Of a DNA stretch of 64,000 nt, positions 21,861-36,594 are shown one piece after another. A program made the translations under genes and the position numbers. The DNA comes from Anaeramoeba ignava (Eukaryota; Metamonada; Anaeramoebidae). Below the pieces are notes generated by a model. It had not been told where the DNA came from. It did no database searches and worked only from the letters and a program-made list of their open reading frames with translations. The DNA lies in NCBI GenBank assembly GCA_028826165.1, contig JAPDFW010000103.1, forward strand, positions 186,001 to 250,000. The letters are read 5' to 3'. The first letter of the stretch is position 1. Each line of letters opens with the position of its first letter.

Positions 21861-24800
21861 ATGAATCAAAACAACACCTTTGAAACCAAAATTTTTCTTC
21901 TCCTTCAAAAAGAAATGCATCTTTTTCAATTTTCTTGTTTCCTCAAAATGCTTCTTACTCAAATTAAAAATCAAGAACCAAAACCAATTACTTCAATAAA
22001 TTATTTTTGAATCAACAAAGAAAGAAAGATGGATTTTGATTATAAGTTCTTTATTAGATTTTAAAGATAAAGATTTTTTGAATTAGCTCGCTTATTAGAC
22101 TTTTTTGAAATTTAAAATGCTTTAAAACCAAATGAATTTGAAAATATAATTTTAAATGATTTAAACGAAAAAAGAAGATCATTTAAAAAAAGAAAAATCC
22201 AGAATTATTAGCTCGCTTACTTTTTATCCTTAAACCTTCAAAAAGTAAAAATATAATGGATAACATCTCAAAATGTGAAGCAAATGATTTTATTAAAAAC
22301 AAATTATTTGATTTTCTCAGTTTATTATAAAAACAAACAAAAAGAATTATTTGAATCATTAAAAGAATTTCTTCAATTATTTAACAAATATTCAAACAAG
22401 AAATCTTACAAAATTAATTTTTTACCTCTTTTTATTTTATTTGAACAAGAATTTGAATTTCCTAAAATAAAAAAAATTAACAATAATATTCGAAATGCTA
22501 TTGAAAATGTATTTTCATTCTATTTACAAAAAGGAATGAATTCTTATTTTAAAAAAGAAGTTTTGGAAAATATTTTTGGAACAAAATTTGATTTATCAAA
22601 CACTTTATGGAATAATTTTATGAATTCACGATTTTTCTCTAAATCAATAAATGATCTGATTGATTTTCCAGAATTTAAAGAGAAATTAAAAGCAGAAAAC
22701 TTTAAAACTGTTTTAGATATATTTAAATTTTGGTTAAAAATGAATGAAATTGTAGAACAACTAAATATTCAAGCAAATCAATCAAAAATTCTTTCAATAA
22801 TTTATTTTAACCAGAAAATAAATATTGATGATTATCTATTTAAACATCCAACCTTAATTGATGATAATCCAAACCATATCTCAAAAATTAGCACTATAAC
22901 TGATATTTTCAGAGATAAAATTTATATAGATTATATTAAAAAAGTTGATAAAAAAAATTTATTTAAATATAAATTTATTATTGATTTTGAAGAACAATTT
23001 CAAGAAATTTATATGGAAGATGCAAAATATGAATTCAAAAACATTATAAACAATAAAACATATTTAAGGTTTATTCCATTAAATATTCATATACATTGTT
23101 GGATTAAATATGTTGATTTTAATCAAAATCAAAATCAATTACTAAATTGGAATGATATTATTCAAATAAATGAAATTAATTCAAATAAATGGAGAAATGT
23201 ATTATTATGGTTCTTAACTTTCAAGAAATCTTCTCCTCAACTTAAAAAATTAATAAAAGATACTAAAAGAATTAATCAAAATTTTGAGAAACAATTAAAC
23301 AATTATGAAAAAGAACTCAATGAATATTTTAAAAAATTACAAAATTATCCAAATACGAAAATAGAAGATTGGAAAATGTTTTTCAGGAATGAAGAAATAT
23401 TCACAAAATTTATTAAATTAATAATCTCAAATGAACAAAACAAAATAATTGAAGAAAACAGAAAAAAATATATTGATTTAGATGAAAAAATTTCAAAAAT
23501 GAAATATTTCTTTGATCAATTTAAAGAAAAAGAAAAAGAAAAAGAAGGATTCAAATTTGGTGGATTACCAAAAAAATTTGATAAAGATTCTACATTAAAA
23601 GATATGGAAAATTATCTGAAAAAAACAGAAAAAAAAACAGAAAAAACAAAATCTATTAATTTATTTTTGAAAAACTCTTTTTACAAACAAAAATTTATAA
23701 AATATCTCAAAAATTTAAAAAAAGAAAAAGAACAAGAAAAAATAAAGATTGAAGAAATATGTAAAACTATAAATGAAGAATGGGAAAAATGGAAGAAAGA
23801 AACTTTTAAATTAGAAATTACATTTCAAAAATTAAAAACAGAATTTCATATAAATGATGAAAAAAGATTTAAAGATGAGATTGAATCTTTTGAAATTTTA
23901 GAAGATTTAAAAATTAAAATCAATATTTTCTTTGAATTACAAAGATTAATTGAAACTATTAATCCTTTCATCGAATTTTGTAAAATATTTCTCCAAGAAA
24001 ACGAAATTAATGAAATTAAAGAAATTAATGAATTTACAAATACAAAAAAAGAAAATGAAATAAAACTTAAAGATGTTGAAAATATCAAAAAGGAAATTAT
24101 TGATAAAATTGAATTGGATTTATCATTTCTTGAATTTATAAAACAATTAATTCATAAAAATAAAAATAAATCAATAATAGAATGGTTAAAAGAAAAAATC
24201 CAAAATAAAGAATTTGAAGAAAATATTAAAAAATTAAATCGAAATGATGATGCTATTCAAAAAATGAGGAATTCTTTAATACAATTAAAAGATTTATTTT
24301 CAGATTTATTTTCAAAAAAATTCAAAAATTTCAAACATTTCATTAAAAAATTAAAAAAAATTCAAGAATTAAAATCCAAAAAAGAAAAAGAAGAAAAAGA
24401 AGAAATTGATATTAAATTATTAAATCGATCTTTATTTTATATTGAAGAAAAAAATGAAGAAAAACATAAAGAAGAAGATTTACTTCAAAAAATTGAAAAT
24501 ACATTTAAGCAATCTCAAATTATTTTCAATATAACAAAACCCCTTTTTCAATTAAATATTACAAACCATAAAAATGAAAATTATGAAAGTTGTTTGAATA
24601 TGCTTCGTTTTATATTAAATCGAAAACAAAAACAAAAAGCTGAAATGGATGAAAATCAAAATCAAAATCAAAATCAAAAAGAAGATAGATATATTGTTGA
24701 ATATCAAAAATTATTTAAATCTATTGAAGATATTTATAATAAAATGAAAAAATTTTCTAATAAAAAATCATTATATAATTTAGGGAAAAAATCAATAGAT

Positions 24801-27800
24801 ATTACAAACGATCCAAAATCATATCAAGATAAAATTAAAAATTTTAGAGAAGAACTTTCAGAAATACTTGGAAATTGGAAAATACATAAAAAAGAGATTA
24901 AAAGAATTAATTTATCAGGTTTTTTATCAATTCATCAATTAATCTATTTTTATCAATTTTTAAAAAACAAAGGAGATAATTTTCAATTAACTGAAACTCA
25001 AATAATTATTTATAAAAGAAATGAAAAAATGTTTTTATCAGTTTTACAACTTATTTTTGGAAAAAAAGAAATTATACAAGAATTTATTCAAAATCTAGAA
25101 AATGCTGATATAACTAAATTCTATAAAGAATTTTTCAAAATAATTGATAAACATTATTCTTTATATTCTAGTATTCATTTAACTTTAGATGATGATGATT
25201 CTTTTACATCTGAACAAAAGAAATTTAGAAAACAATTAATTCCAAAAATAGATGAAAAAAAAACAGGAAGAATTCATGATTCAAAAATATTTATTACAAT
25301 AATGAATAATGAAGAAGAAGAAAAACAAATTTTAAATAGAATTTTATTAATTTATCATTTATATTCAAACAAATTCCCATTAAGAAAAGAAATTTTAATT
25401 TGTGATTCAAAAACAACATCAAATGATATCACTTCTTTTTTCTCCATTTATAAATATTATAATGAAAAAGAAAAAGAAAATCAAAATAAAAATGAAAAAG
25501 AAAAAGCAAATAAAAATGAAAATGAAAAAGCAAATAAAAATGAAAATCAAAAAGAAAATGAAAAAGAAAAAGAAAATGAAAATGAAAAAGAAAAAGAAAA
25601 AGAAAAAGAAACAAAATTTCTTTTTTCAATAACCCAAACAAAATTTCTATCTTTAAAGAATATAATACATCTTATTTCACAAATAGATTCAATTGATTAT
25701 ATAACAAAATTTCCAATGATTATATTTGATTCTATATCATCAGATAATCTTTTACAAAATAGATTAAAACGAGACAAATTATATATAAATTTCCAAGATA
25801 AATCTATATCAGATATAAAGCCTATTTTAAGTAGTATTATGAAAAATAATCGTTATTATAAACAAATTCATGTTTTCTTTTCAAAAATCAAGGAGATGGA
25901 AAAGTTTTCAAATTAAACAATTTGTTATTCCAAAATTCAACAAAAAATTATTATCATTATTATCAATTAATTCAATTACATAAAGGAACTGTTTCAGAAT
26001 TAATTAAATTATTAAATCAAAATGATGAAAAAATAAATAAATTAAAAGATGAAAAAAGAGTTATCCATATTGAATTTCCAAGTAAATGTTCAAATAATAT
26101 CACAAAAGCATTATGGGGATTAATTATGTGGGGATCTATTGAAGATCAAAATCCAAATTCAAGTTTAGATTTAGATTCAAATTCAAATTCAAAATCAAAA
26201 TCATTTTGTTGGAATTTAAATGAAGATACAGAAATTGTTTTTGAAATACCAAATCAAAAAAATGAAAATGAAAATGAAAATGAAATTTGGGAAAAATTTT
26301 ATCCTTTAGAAAATTGTGAATTAACTGAATGTTCTTATAAAAAAGATGAAGTTAGTTTCAAAAAATATGAATTTGATAAAGATCAGTTTAAATTAAAAGA
26401 AGATGATGATGATGATGATTTAAAAAAAGTAGTAAATTGTTTAATTAAAATTCATAATAATACATTTTTTCTTAAAAAAACCAATTTCAAAACATTTCAA
26501 AACTCTTTTACTCCAAATTTACAACAAGATGAAAAAAAAGAATTTATTGATATTTCAAAAAAAATGTTAAAAGAAGTTAGTGAAAATATTGATTCTAATT
26601 TTAAAAATGGAATAACAATATCTTACAAATTATTATCAGAATTTTGGTTTTCAATGAAAATGTTTATTAATTCAATACTTAATTGGGAATTAATTAAAAC
26701 AAAGTTAGATAATCAAAATAATAAAGATAATCAAGATAATAATGATGAATTGGATAATTTACAAAAGTTAATTAAATATTGGATTTTTTCTATTGCAAGA
26801 TTTACAATAATTCCTTATTTATCAACAAAAAAACCAGAAATTTTCCAAAATTTATATGGATTTATTTTTAAATTAAAAACTGAAGAAAATACAAAAAGAA
26901 TAGATGTTTCTCAAAATCCAAATGAACAATTTAAAAATGGAATAGCATTTTTTTATGAGCAATATAATCAAATTTCAAAAGAAGAACAACAAATTATTGA
27001 AGATTTATCTAAAAAATACAAATTTGAAAATAAATCTTGGAATGATTTAGAACATAATGAAAAAATAAAAAATTTTTTCAAATACATTTCCTTTCTTAGA
27101 GAAAATGAAGTTGATCCAAAACTTATTCAAGAACATATTAATAATGAATCAAAATATGTACTTACAACAGATAACATTTCAAAAATGATTTTAATTCAAT
27201 TTAGAACATTTATTGGAATTCCAACAATTATATCAGGAGAAACAGGATGTGGTAAAACTGCATTAATAAATTATCTTTTTGAAGATATATTAAACTACAA
27301 ACTTATAACTATTCATGTTAATGGAGGAACTACCAAAAAAGATATTGAAGAAAGTATTGAAAAAGCAAAAATTATATTTCAGAAAATGTTATTTTATTTT
27401 TTGATGAATTAAATACTGCACCAGAAAATTGTATTTCTATTTTCAAACATTTATTTATAGATAAAACATTTGAAGGAAAAATAGAAGATAAAATTAAATT
27501 AATTGCAGCAATTAATCCATATAGAGAACAAAATTATGATGATGATCCAATTGGAGAATTTGGATTAAATGTTAATGATTATGAAAATGATGATCAAAAT
27601 CAAAAATTTTTTAAACAAAACAGAAATCTTGCTTATCGAGTTCATGAAATTTCAGAATCTTTAAAAAGTTGTGTTATTGATTTTCATTCACTTCAATCAG
27701 AAAAAGAAGAAAAATATATTGAAAAGATGGTTGAAAATTCACTTGAAAATCAAGATAAAAATAAATATAAAAATAAAATCACTAAATATATTTCTAAATC

Positions 27801-30800
27801 ACAAAAATTTATTCGAACAAATCAAAATCAAAATCAAAATCAAAATCAAAATCAAAATTCAAATCAAAATCAAAATCAAATTTCAAATCAAAATCAAATT
27901 TCAAATCTTCAAAAAAATTTAAATGCAAGTGTTTCTTTAAGAGATGTATCAAGATTTTTAAGAATATTTCATTGGATTTTTTATGAAGAAAAAATTAAAA
28001 AGTTTTTATTATTTTATAAAGAAATAACAAAAAAAGAAATAACAGAAGAAGAATATTTTGAAAGAGCAATTATATTAAGTTTATTTGTTGGTTATATAGT
28101 TAGACAACAAAACAAAAAACAAGATGAATATTATAAAGAAATATTTAAAAAGAAGAAAAAAGTTAAAAAACAAAAAGAAATTTTAGAAAAAATTCAAGAT
28201 AAATTTATTAATTCATTGGATTATGATTTTGAAGAAAAAATGATTGCTAAAAATACAGCAATAAAAGAAAATTGTTTATTACTTTTCATTTGTATTTACA
28301 CAAATATCCCAATATTTATAATTGGAAAACCAGGTAAATTAAATTAATAACAAATTATTAATTATTTAAATCAAATACTTATTAATTATTTTAAATCAAT
28401 AAAAAAATAAAATAGGAACATCAAAAACATTATCTGTTGAAATTATTTTAAAATCTTTTGAATTAAAATATAAAGAAAATAAACTTATAGAAAAATTAAG
28501 AATTAGATCACTCAAAGAATCATTACTTCAATGTTCTAAATTAACAACATCAGAAGCAATAAAAGATATTTTTAAAAATGCAAAAGAAAATACAACAAAT
28601 AAAAAATTAGGAGTTGTTATTCTTGAAGAAGTTGCACTTGCTGATTTAAATAAAAAAAATCCATTAAAAATTCTTCATTCTAAACTTGAAAAATCAGAAA
28701 AAATATTATATAAATTAAAAAAAAATCAAAATGAAATTCAAATTCAAAATCAAAATCAAAATGAAAATCAAAATCAAAATGAAAATGAAATTCAAATTCA
28801 AATTCAAATTCAAAATCAAAATCAAGTATCTGTAGTTTCTATTTCTAATTGGGTATTAGATCTTAGTAATATGAATAGAGGTATTTTTCTTAGAAGAGAT
28901 TCTGAAACAGATTTAGAAAATACAGCATTTCAAATTTTATCATCATCATCATCAAAAACAAGTCAAAATTTTAATCAAATACCTAAAGAATTTTCAAATC
29001 AGTTAACAAAAGTTTATAAAGATATTATTAATATTTCTCAAAATAATCAAAAAAATCGAACTTATTTTGGACTTAGAGATTTTTATTATTTCTTGAAAAT
29101 GATCAGATATTCTAATCAAAATAACATTTTATATTATAATGATTCAGGATTAATTGCTAATTCTTTACTTAGAAATTTTAGTTCCAAACCAAATATTATT
29201 TCAAATTTTGATAAATTAAATGAATTAAATAAATTGAATGTATCAACATATTTAAATATCAATAACAAAACATTGATTTCACAAAATTTAAAAAGAAAAA
29301 TTTTTGAATCATATGTATTTAAAGAAACAACTGATCATTTCCATTTTTCAAGATTTATAATGATTTTAATTGAAAATATTTGCAATATACCATTTATTTT
29401 ACAAGAAATTGAAATGATAAATGAACAAGATTATAATATATTATTTGGATCATCTTTATATAAAGATCAAAAATCTATTAGAATTTTTAAAGATTTAAAC
29501 AAAATTCAAAATTATGTTCGAGAAGGAAAAACTGTTATTTTAATTAATAATGAAAATTTATATCCTTCTTTATATAATTTATTAAATTTAAATTTCAGAA
29601 AAGAAGGAAATGATTATTATACACAAATATCATTTGGTAATATTACTTCAAATATAAAAGTTCATCCTAATTTCAAATGTATTAGTATTATTGAAAAAGA
29701 ATATGCTTATGAAAAAGAAACACCAACAATTTTAAATCGATTTGAAAAATATTTAGTTAAACCAAAAGAATTTATTGAAAAAACATCAGAACATTTCGAT
29801 AAAGAACAAAAAGATATAATTAAGAACGTTTGTGAATTAACCAAAATAAGAGAAAATGATTTATTTCCTTGTTATAATGATGATTTGTTATATTCACTTA
29901 CACTTAAATATCAATACGCTATCAAAAATAAAAATCAAAATCAAAATGAAAAAGAAATGAAACAATTTAAACAACAATTTAAAAAACAATGGATTAGAAT
30001 TTGTAAATTGGAGAAAATACTTTATACTGAATTGTTTATCAAAAATAATGGAGAAAATTTACAAAAAACAGATAAAGATTTATTAATAGAAATATGTAAA
30101 GAATATATGAATGAATATTGTAAAGATTTAAATTCTTTAATTCAAAAATTTATATTACCAAAAGATAAAGATTCAAAAGTTCAAAGATCAATAGTTCTTA
30201 CATCAGCAGCAGATTTATTAAAAAGCAAAGAAAAACTTGAAATTGAAAATTTTAATGTAAAAGAACTTGAATTTACAGATTATGAAAGTGATAAAAAATT
30301 TAAAAAAAAGATTAAAAATATTATTCTCCATAACAAAAACGAAAATGAAAATGAAAACGAAAACAAAGAGAAAAAGAAGAAAAAAAGAAGAGAATAATCT
30401 TATAATAATTCATTTCACACCCAAAATATTATCACAAATTATTTTCCACCAATTTAAATATATTATTGATTCTTTATTTAAAACAAAAAATGAGAAAACA
30501 AAAAAAAAGGAAATGAAAAATGAGGAAATGAAAAAACAAATTAAAAATTATTATTTCCTCTTTCTTGTTCATCTTTCATCAACTGAAGAAACCAATACAG
30601 ATTTTTCTTTCTTATTTGAAAATAATTGGGAATATTATTATATTGATAATATTTACAAACCTTATTTTAAACTATCAATTTTATCAAATTTACAAAAAGA
30701 ACAAAAACAAAAACAAAAACAAAAAGAAGAAGAAAAAGATTTATTACAGATTGATATTAAAAATAATTGGGGGAAAATTATGGAATCTATTTTACAATCA

Positions 30801-33800
30801 TCTTTACTTTCATTTATGAAGCATGATCAAATAGAAAATGCAATAAATTTTATTAAGAATGAAATGAAAGATGGAACAATACTTTATAAAAAATTACAAA
30901 ATATGATTGAAAAAGGAAAAGAAAAGGGAATAAATTTATATGAATGGGATAGGAATAAATTAATTCAACAAAAACATTCATCATCAAAACAAAAATTTGA
31001 ATCATTCAATTCATTTATTCAATTAGAATTTAGAAGAAAAGTTAAAAGTATTCTTTCAATTTTCTTTAGTCAAATTATGGTTAATGATAATTTCAAAATT
31101 AAATTAAATACAAATGAAAAGAAAGAAGTGAAAATATTTTGGGAAAATGTATTGGAAAAAATTAAAATTAAACCTATATTAAAAATTGTTAAATATCAAT
31201 TTAATAATTCAAAATTCCCATTTTTCTATCAATTTTATTCAGAATTATTAATAACAAATCAAAATCAAAATCAAAATCAAAATCAAATTCAAAATTTAAT
31301 GAAAGTACAAAGTTCTTTTAAAAATTTGGTTTCAGAATATTATAAAAATGATAATAATGATTTATCAAAATATTTCCTTAAATTATTTTTATAGAAGATT
31401 TCAAAAAATATAACATTTAATGAAAAATGAAAAATATATATGATAAATATTATGAAAATGATTATGAAAAATTTATTGATTATTTTAATGATGAAAAAAT
31501 AGATTTGATTGAGTTATCATTGAAAGAAATTATACAAAAACTTCCTATTAAAGAATTAAAACAAATTTCCCAAATCAATAATATTTTCCAATTTATTCAA
31601 TTTAATTAATACCAAAAATTAAATCTAAAAACAAATGAAATTTTTGAATATAATTGAATTTTCTAAAATAGCAATTCAAAATATTAAAGAAAAGAATTTA
31701 TTGATAATGAAAAACAATAACAATAACAATAACAATTTAATAACAATTAAAAACAATAAAATAACAATAACAAATAATTTTGAAATGATATAATGAATAA
31801 TGAAAATGATAATCAAAATAATGAAAAATGATGATGAAAATGATGATGAAAATGATGATGATGAAAATGATGATGAAAATGATGATGATGAAAATGATGA
31901 TGAAAAAATGATGAAAATGATGATGATGAAAATAATAATGAAAAATGATGATGAAAATGATGATGAAAATGATGATGAAAATGATAAAGAAAATGATAAA
32001 ATGAAAATGATGATGATGAAAATGATGATGAAAAATGATGATGATGAGGAAAATGATGATGAAAATGATAAAGATAAAGATAAAGATAAAGATAAAGATA
32101 AAGATAAAGATAAAGATAAAGATAAAGATAAAGATAAAGATAAAGATAAAGATAAAGATACAAATAATGAAGATGAAGAAATTGATAATTATTCAAATCT
32201 TATAATTTATCTTGAAAAATATATGAAATTCTTGAAAATTTAAAAATATTAAAAATACAAAAAGAAATAGAAGAAATATTTATTAATTGGTTAGAAACTT
32301 ATTTCAAAATTTCTCAATAATAATTCAATTTTACTTTCATTTACAAAAACAAAAAAATTTATCAAACAACAAAATTCAATTTTCAAAAATCAAAATCAAA
32401 ATCAAAATCAAATTTCAACTACAAAATTTTTTAATTATATTATTGAATTAAATGAAATAACAAATCAACAAAAATTAATTCTTTTTGAAAATTATTTCAA
32501 ATTAATATTTAAATATAATCAATTTACAAATCAAACAAAAGAAATTCAAGATTTATTCAATAAAATAATTGAAGATTTAAGAAATGATGGAACAAAAATT
32601 AATCAAATATTTTCAACTGAAAAAAACTATTTACCAAATTTACTTACAATTTTATTTCATCAAATTTTTATTATTATAAATTCATCAACAGAACAATTTG
32701 AAAAGAAATTCATTAATGAGAATGAGAATATTCGAAAACAATTTAAATTAGAAAAAAATAATTTTAAATTTATTCCTTTCACATTTTTACAAAGTGTATT
32801 TCAATATTTCAAAAAATTAAATCCAAAATTTGATTCAGATTCAAAAATATTCTTTCCAGAAATTGATAATTCAATTAATATTTTGGATGATTATCAAAAA
32901 TTTATTGAGAAAATTTATTATATTATTAATATATCAAATAAAAAAAATGAAATAATGGAACGTATAAATACAATCAAAAAATCTAATGGCAAGCATTATC
33001 TAAAATTTATATCAGAAAATCTTTTTGAAAAATATGATATTTTTGCAAGAAAATATATTGAAGATAGAAATTCAAAGAAAAATATAGAAACCAAAGTTGA
33101 AAAAATTTTCTTACAAAAACCACAATTAAATTCAGAAAAAGAATCAATATCAAATGAAATTTTTTCAATATATCGAAATTTAATTGATGATACACTTAAA
33201 ACAGATAAATTAGCAATACCAAAGATGGAAGATAAATATCAAAATAATCTCAATGATGAAATGCAAATAATAATATATTCAACTGTTTTTGATTTAGTAG
33301 AAAAACATTATTCAGAAAATAAAATTAATTTGGCTAATGAATCTTTAGATTATTCAGCTTTTATGATATTTGAAACAGCACATAAATATTTAAAAAATAA
33401 AAATATTGTATCACCAATGTTTAATCAAAAACAAATTGGAAAAATTTGTAATATTTTTGGATTAGGAAATTATAATGAACCAAATATTTTATTTAGATTA
33501 TTTGATATTGATACAATTATTATTACAAGAATATCAAGAATTATTCATTATTCATTATTATATTTAGTTGGATTCTATTCACACAAAAATCAAAATAAAC
33601 TTATAATTCGAAATGATAATGATAAGAAAATTCAAGAAAAAATCAAAAATCAAATAACAGATTCAGATGAAAATTTTAGAAAATTAATTTATAATGAAAT
33701 GGAAAGTTTATCAAATATTTTAAATATTTCTATGATAGATACAAAATTATATTATTCACTCTTCTTATCTTATATTTCAAAACCTGAAAACATCAAATCA

Positions 33801-35414
33801 AACTTAAATGAGATTGAAAAATGGAAAGAATTATTAAAAACAACTTTCAAAGAAAAACATGAAGATATTCTTTTACAGATTAAACAAAATAAACAAAATA
33901 ACAACATTATTGAAGATTCAATTTTATTATTAAATAAAGATCCAATATCAAATTTAACTTCAAAATTCTTGAAGCCAAAAGAAATTGATGAATATAAGAA
34001 GAAATATCAAATTATTTCATTCTTTTTAGAAAATTATTCCAAATTAAAGATTCTAAATTTATTTCCATCATTTCTTAAATTTTCAAGTATTATTCATTCA
34101 AAATATTCTGGGAAACATAAATTTGAAACTATAAAATTCATAACAATTAAAGATGTTTTAAAAGAAATTAATCAAAATTATGAAAATATAGAAAAATGGA
34201 AAAATGAATTTATTGAATGTTGGATTTATTCTTTAAGTGAAATTAATCAAGAAACTGCAATTAATTTCAATAGAAAAATAAAATATATTGATGAAAAAGA
34301 TAAAGAAATTGAATATTTAACTGAATTAATGAAAATTGAAGAAATAAATGAAACAACATCAATTAGTAAATTTCTTCCATATCCAGAAAACAAAATAAAT
34401 ATTGAAACTATTATCAAATTTGTTTGTAAATTACAACATGATTTAAAACAACAAATTAAAACAATTTTATTTAAAGAAAATATCGAAAAAGAAAAAGAAA
34501 AAGAAAATATTAAGAAAAAGAAAATAAATGTTTTATTTCCATTTAAAGTAGATTTACCAAACAAAGAAACTAATGTTGTTGATTCTGATTTTAATTTTGG
34601 ATTTAAAGAAATTAATGAACATCTTAAATTTCATAATATTAATAATTTTGATGATTTTGAAAATTTGATTAAACAAAAACTAATACCAAGTGTTTTAACA
34701 CATGATATATTTATAAATGTTGAAAATTTCCAATTCAAAGATAAAGTTATAGTAGATACATCTTTTTTTGGGAAAATAGAATGGGGACAAGTTGAAGTAC
34801 CAACAAATATTTTGAATGAAATTTTAGATAATTTAAAAGCAAATTCACAATTATCCTTTTTCTTATTTATTTGTGAAGATTTAATTAATTTATGTTCTGA
34901 TCTCGATTCTGAACAAAAACAACCAGATATTGAACAAAGTTTATCTCAATTTATTGATTTAAATAATTACAATTTACCTCAACAAGAAATTTCTAATATA
35001 TTCAAAAATAATCCAAAATTAAAATCAATTATGGAAAATCTTAAAATCAAACATTTACGTTCTATTTATGAAAATATTCAAAATAATTTAACAAATATTA
35101 TTGAACAAATTGATCCAAAATATAACAAAAAACCTCAAATAAATCATTTAGAGAATTTTAGAGAATTTATAAAAGAAATTGGTTTAACAAAATTATTAAT
35201 GATTTTCCAAACTTTCTTTCAGAAATTAGTTAGTTCACCTCAAAATTTCGAAGAAGATGATCTTCTTAGAGATTGTTTAGAAAGAGAAGCAAAATCAAAA
35301 GGATTTAATGAATTAGCAAAATCAATTAAAGAAAATATACAAGAAGATATTGGAATTAAATTTTCAGTTAAAATTTATGAATTTTGCTTAAATTACAAAC
35401 TTAATCAAAATTAA
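21861..35414 (+). CDS. RNF213/mysterin-like giant AAA+ ATPase, frame repeatedly broken (possible pseudogene)
   Basis: Long open segments (22275-25916, 25922-27412, 27727-28347, 28416-30397, 30267-31394, about 32319-35414) line up with RNF213. The first AAA unit has GETGCGKT (about 27237-27260) and, in the next frame, ILFFDELN and AAINPYRE. A second has IGKPG|TSKT, split by an 82-nt intron (28334-28415), with VVILEEVALAD and the hallmark NWVLDLSNMNRGIFLRR. Then come KTVILINNENLYPSLYNLL, KVHPNF and ILNRFEKYL. No cysteine-rich RING or RZ finger is seen; a GATGAAAAT/GATAAA-coded acidic repeat lies about where the E3 module would be. RNF213 proteins oligomerise and act on lipid droplets and pathogens in animals. 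At least ten shifts or stops interrupt it, several at A or T runs; the N-terminus (21861-22330) is worst. It could be a decaying gene or an indel-rich consensus. The true start is uncertain. Confidence 0.75.
31800..32165 (+). repeat. GATGAAAAT / GATAAA repeats inside the RNF213-like locus
   Basis: About 250 bp of GATGAAAAT variants encode D, E and N runs in one frame, followed by about 16 copies of AAAGAT. Frame changes occur within the tract, so it may mark the position of length instability in the coding sequence. Confidence 0.8.
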
Positions 35415-36570
35415 TTCAAAAAAAGAAAAAATTTTAAACAAAAGTAATCCAAAAATAAAAAATTAAATAAAAAATAAAAAATAAAATAATCAAAAATAAT
35501 TCAAAAAATAATTCCAAAATAATCAAAATTAATTCAAAAAAATAAAAAATTAAACAAAAATTAAAAAATAAAATAATCAAAAAATAATTCAAAAGTAATC
35601 CAAAAAATAAAAAATTAAATAAAAAATTAATTCAAAAAATAATTCAAAAAAATAAAAAATTAAATAAAAATAATCAAAAATAATCCAAAATAATCCAAAA
35701 AAATTAATAATAAAAAAAATAATCAAAAATAATTCAAAAATAAAAATTAAATAAAAACAATCAAAAATAATTCAAAAATAATCCAAAAATAAAAATTAAA
35801 CAAAAATATCAAAATTAATCCAAAATAAAAATTAAATAAAAAATAAAATTAAATAAAAATAATCAAAAATAATCCAAAAATAAAAATTAAATAAAAATAA
35901 TCAAAAATAATTCAAAAATAAAAATTAAATAAATAAAATAATCAAAAATAATCCAAAAATAAAAATTAAATAAAAATAAAAATTAAATAAAAATAAAAAT
36001 TAAATAAAAATAATCAAAAATAAATCCAAAAATAAAAATTAAATAAAAATAATCCAAAAATAATCCAAAAAGAAAAATTAAATAAAAATAATTCAAAAAT
36101 AATTCAAAAATAAAAATTAAATAAAAATAATTCCAAAATAATTCAAAAAAAATAAAAATTAAATAATCAAAAATAATCCAAAAATAATCCAAAAATAAAA
36201 ATTAAATAAAAATAATCAAAAATAATCCAAAAATAAAAATTAAATAAAAATAATCAAAAAATCCAAAATAATCCAAAAAGAAAAATTAAATAAAAATAAT
36301 CAAAAAATAATTCAAAAATAAAAATTAAAATAAAAATAAAAATTAAATAAAAATAATCAAAAATAATCCAAAAATAAAAATTAAATAAAAATAATCAAAA
36401 ATAATTCAAAAATAAAAATTAAATAAAAATAATCAAAAATAATTCAAAAAATAAAAAATTAAATAAAAAAAATAATCAAAAATAATCCAAAAAATAAAAA
36501 ATTAAATAAAAAAAATAATCAAAAATAATTCAAAAAATAAAAAATTAAATAAAAATAATTCAAAAATCAT
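35415..36570. repeat. AT-rich intergenic repeat (AATAATCAAAAATAATYCAAAAATAAAAATT)
   Basis: About 1.15 kb repeats variants of AATAATCAAAAATAAT(C/T)CAAAAATAAAAATTAAATAA between the RNF213-like locus and the CHID1-like gene. Unit length is roughly 30-45 bp with many indels. No gene is seen. Confidence 0.8.
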
Positions 36571-36576
36571 TTTTCA

Positions 36577-36592
36577 TTTTTGCTTTTTTTTT
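36577..36592 (+). promoter_or_regulatory. T-tract/GC/T-tract element just before the CHID1-like ATG
   Basis: TTTTTGC followed by nine T ends two bases before the ATG at 36595. It is the same element type as upstream of four other plus-strand genes here. Proximity to the start suggests a role in transcription or translation initiation; this is unproven. Confidence 0.22.
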
Positions 36593-36594
36593 AA

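Noticed and set aside
31800-32196. Antisense Y/L/H/F frame over the GATAAA repeat
   Set aside because: Reverse translation of the acidic coding repeat in the RNF213-like locus, with no independent coding signal.
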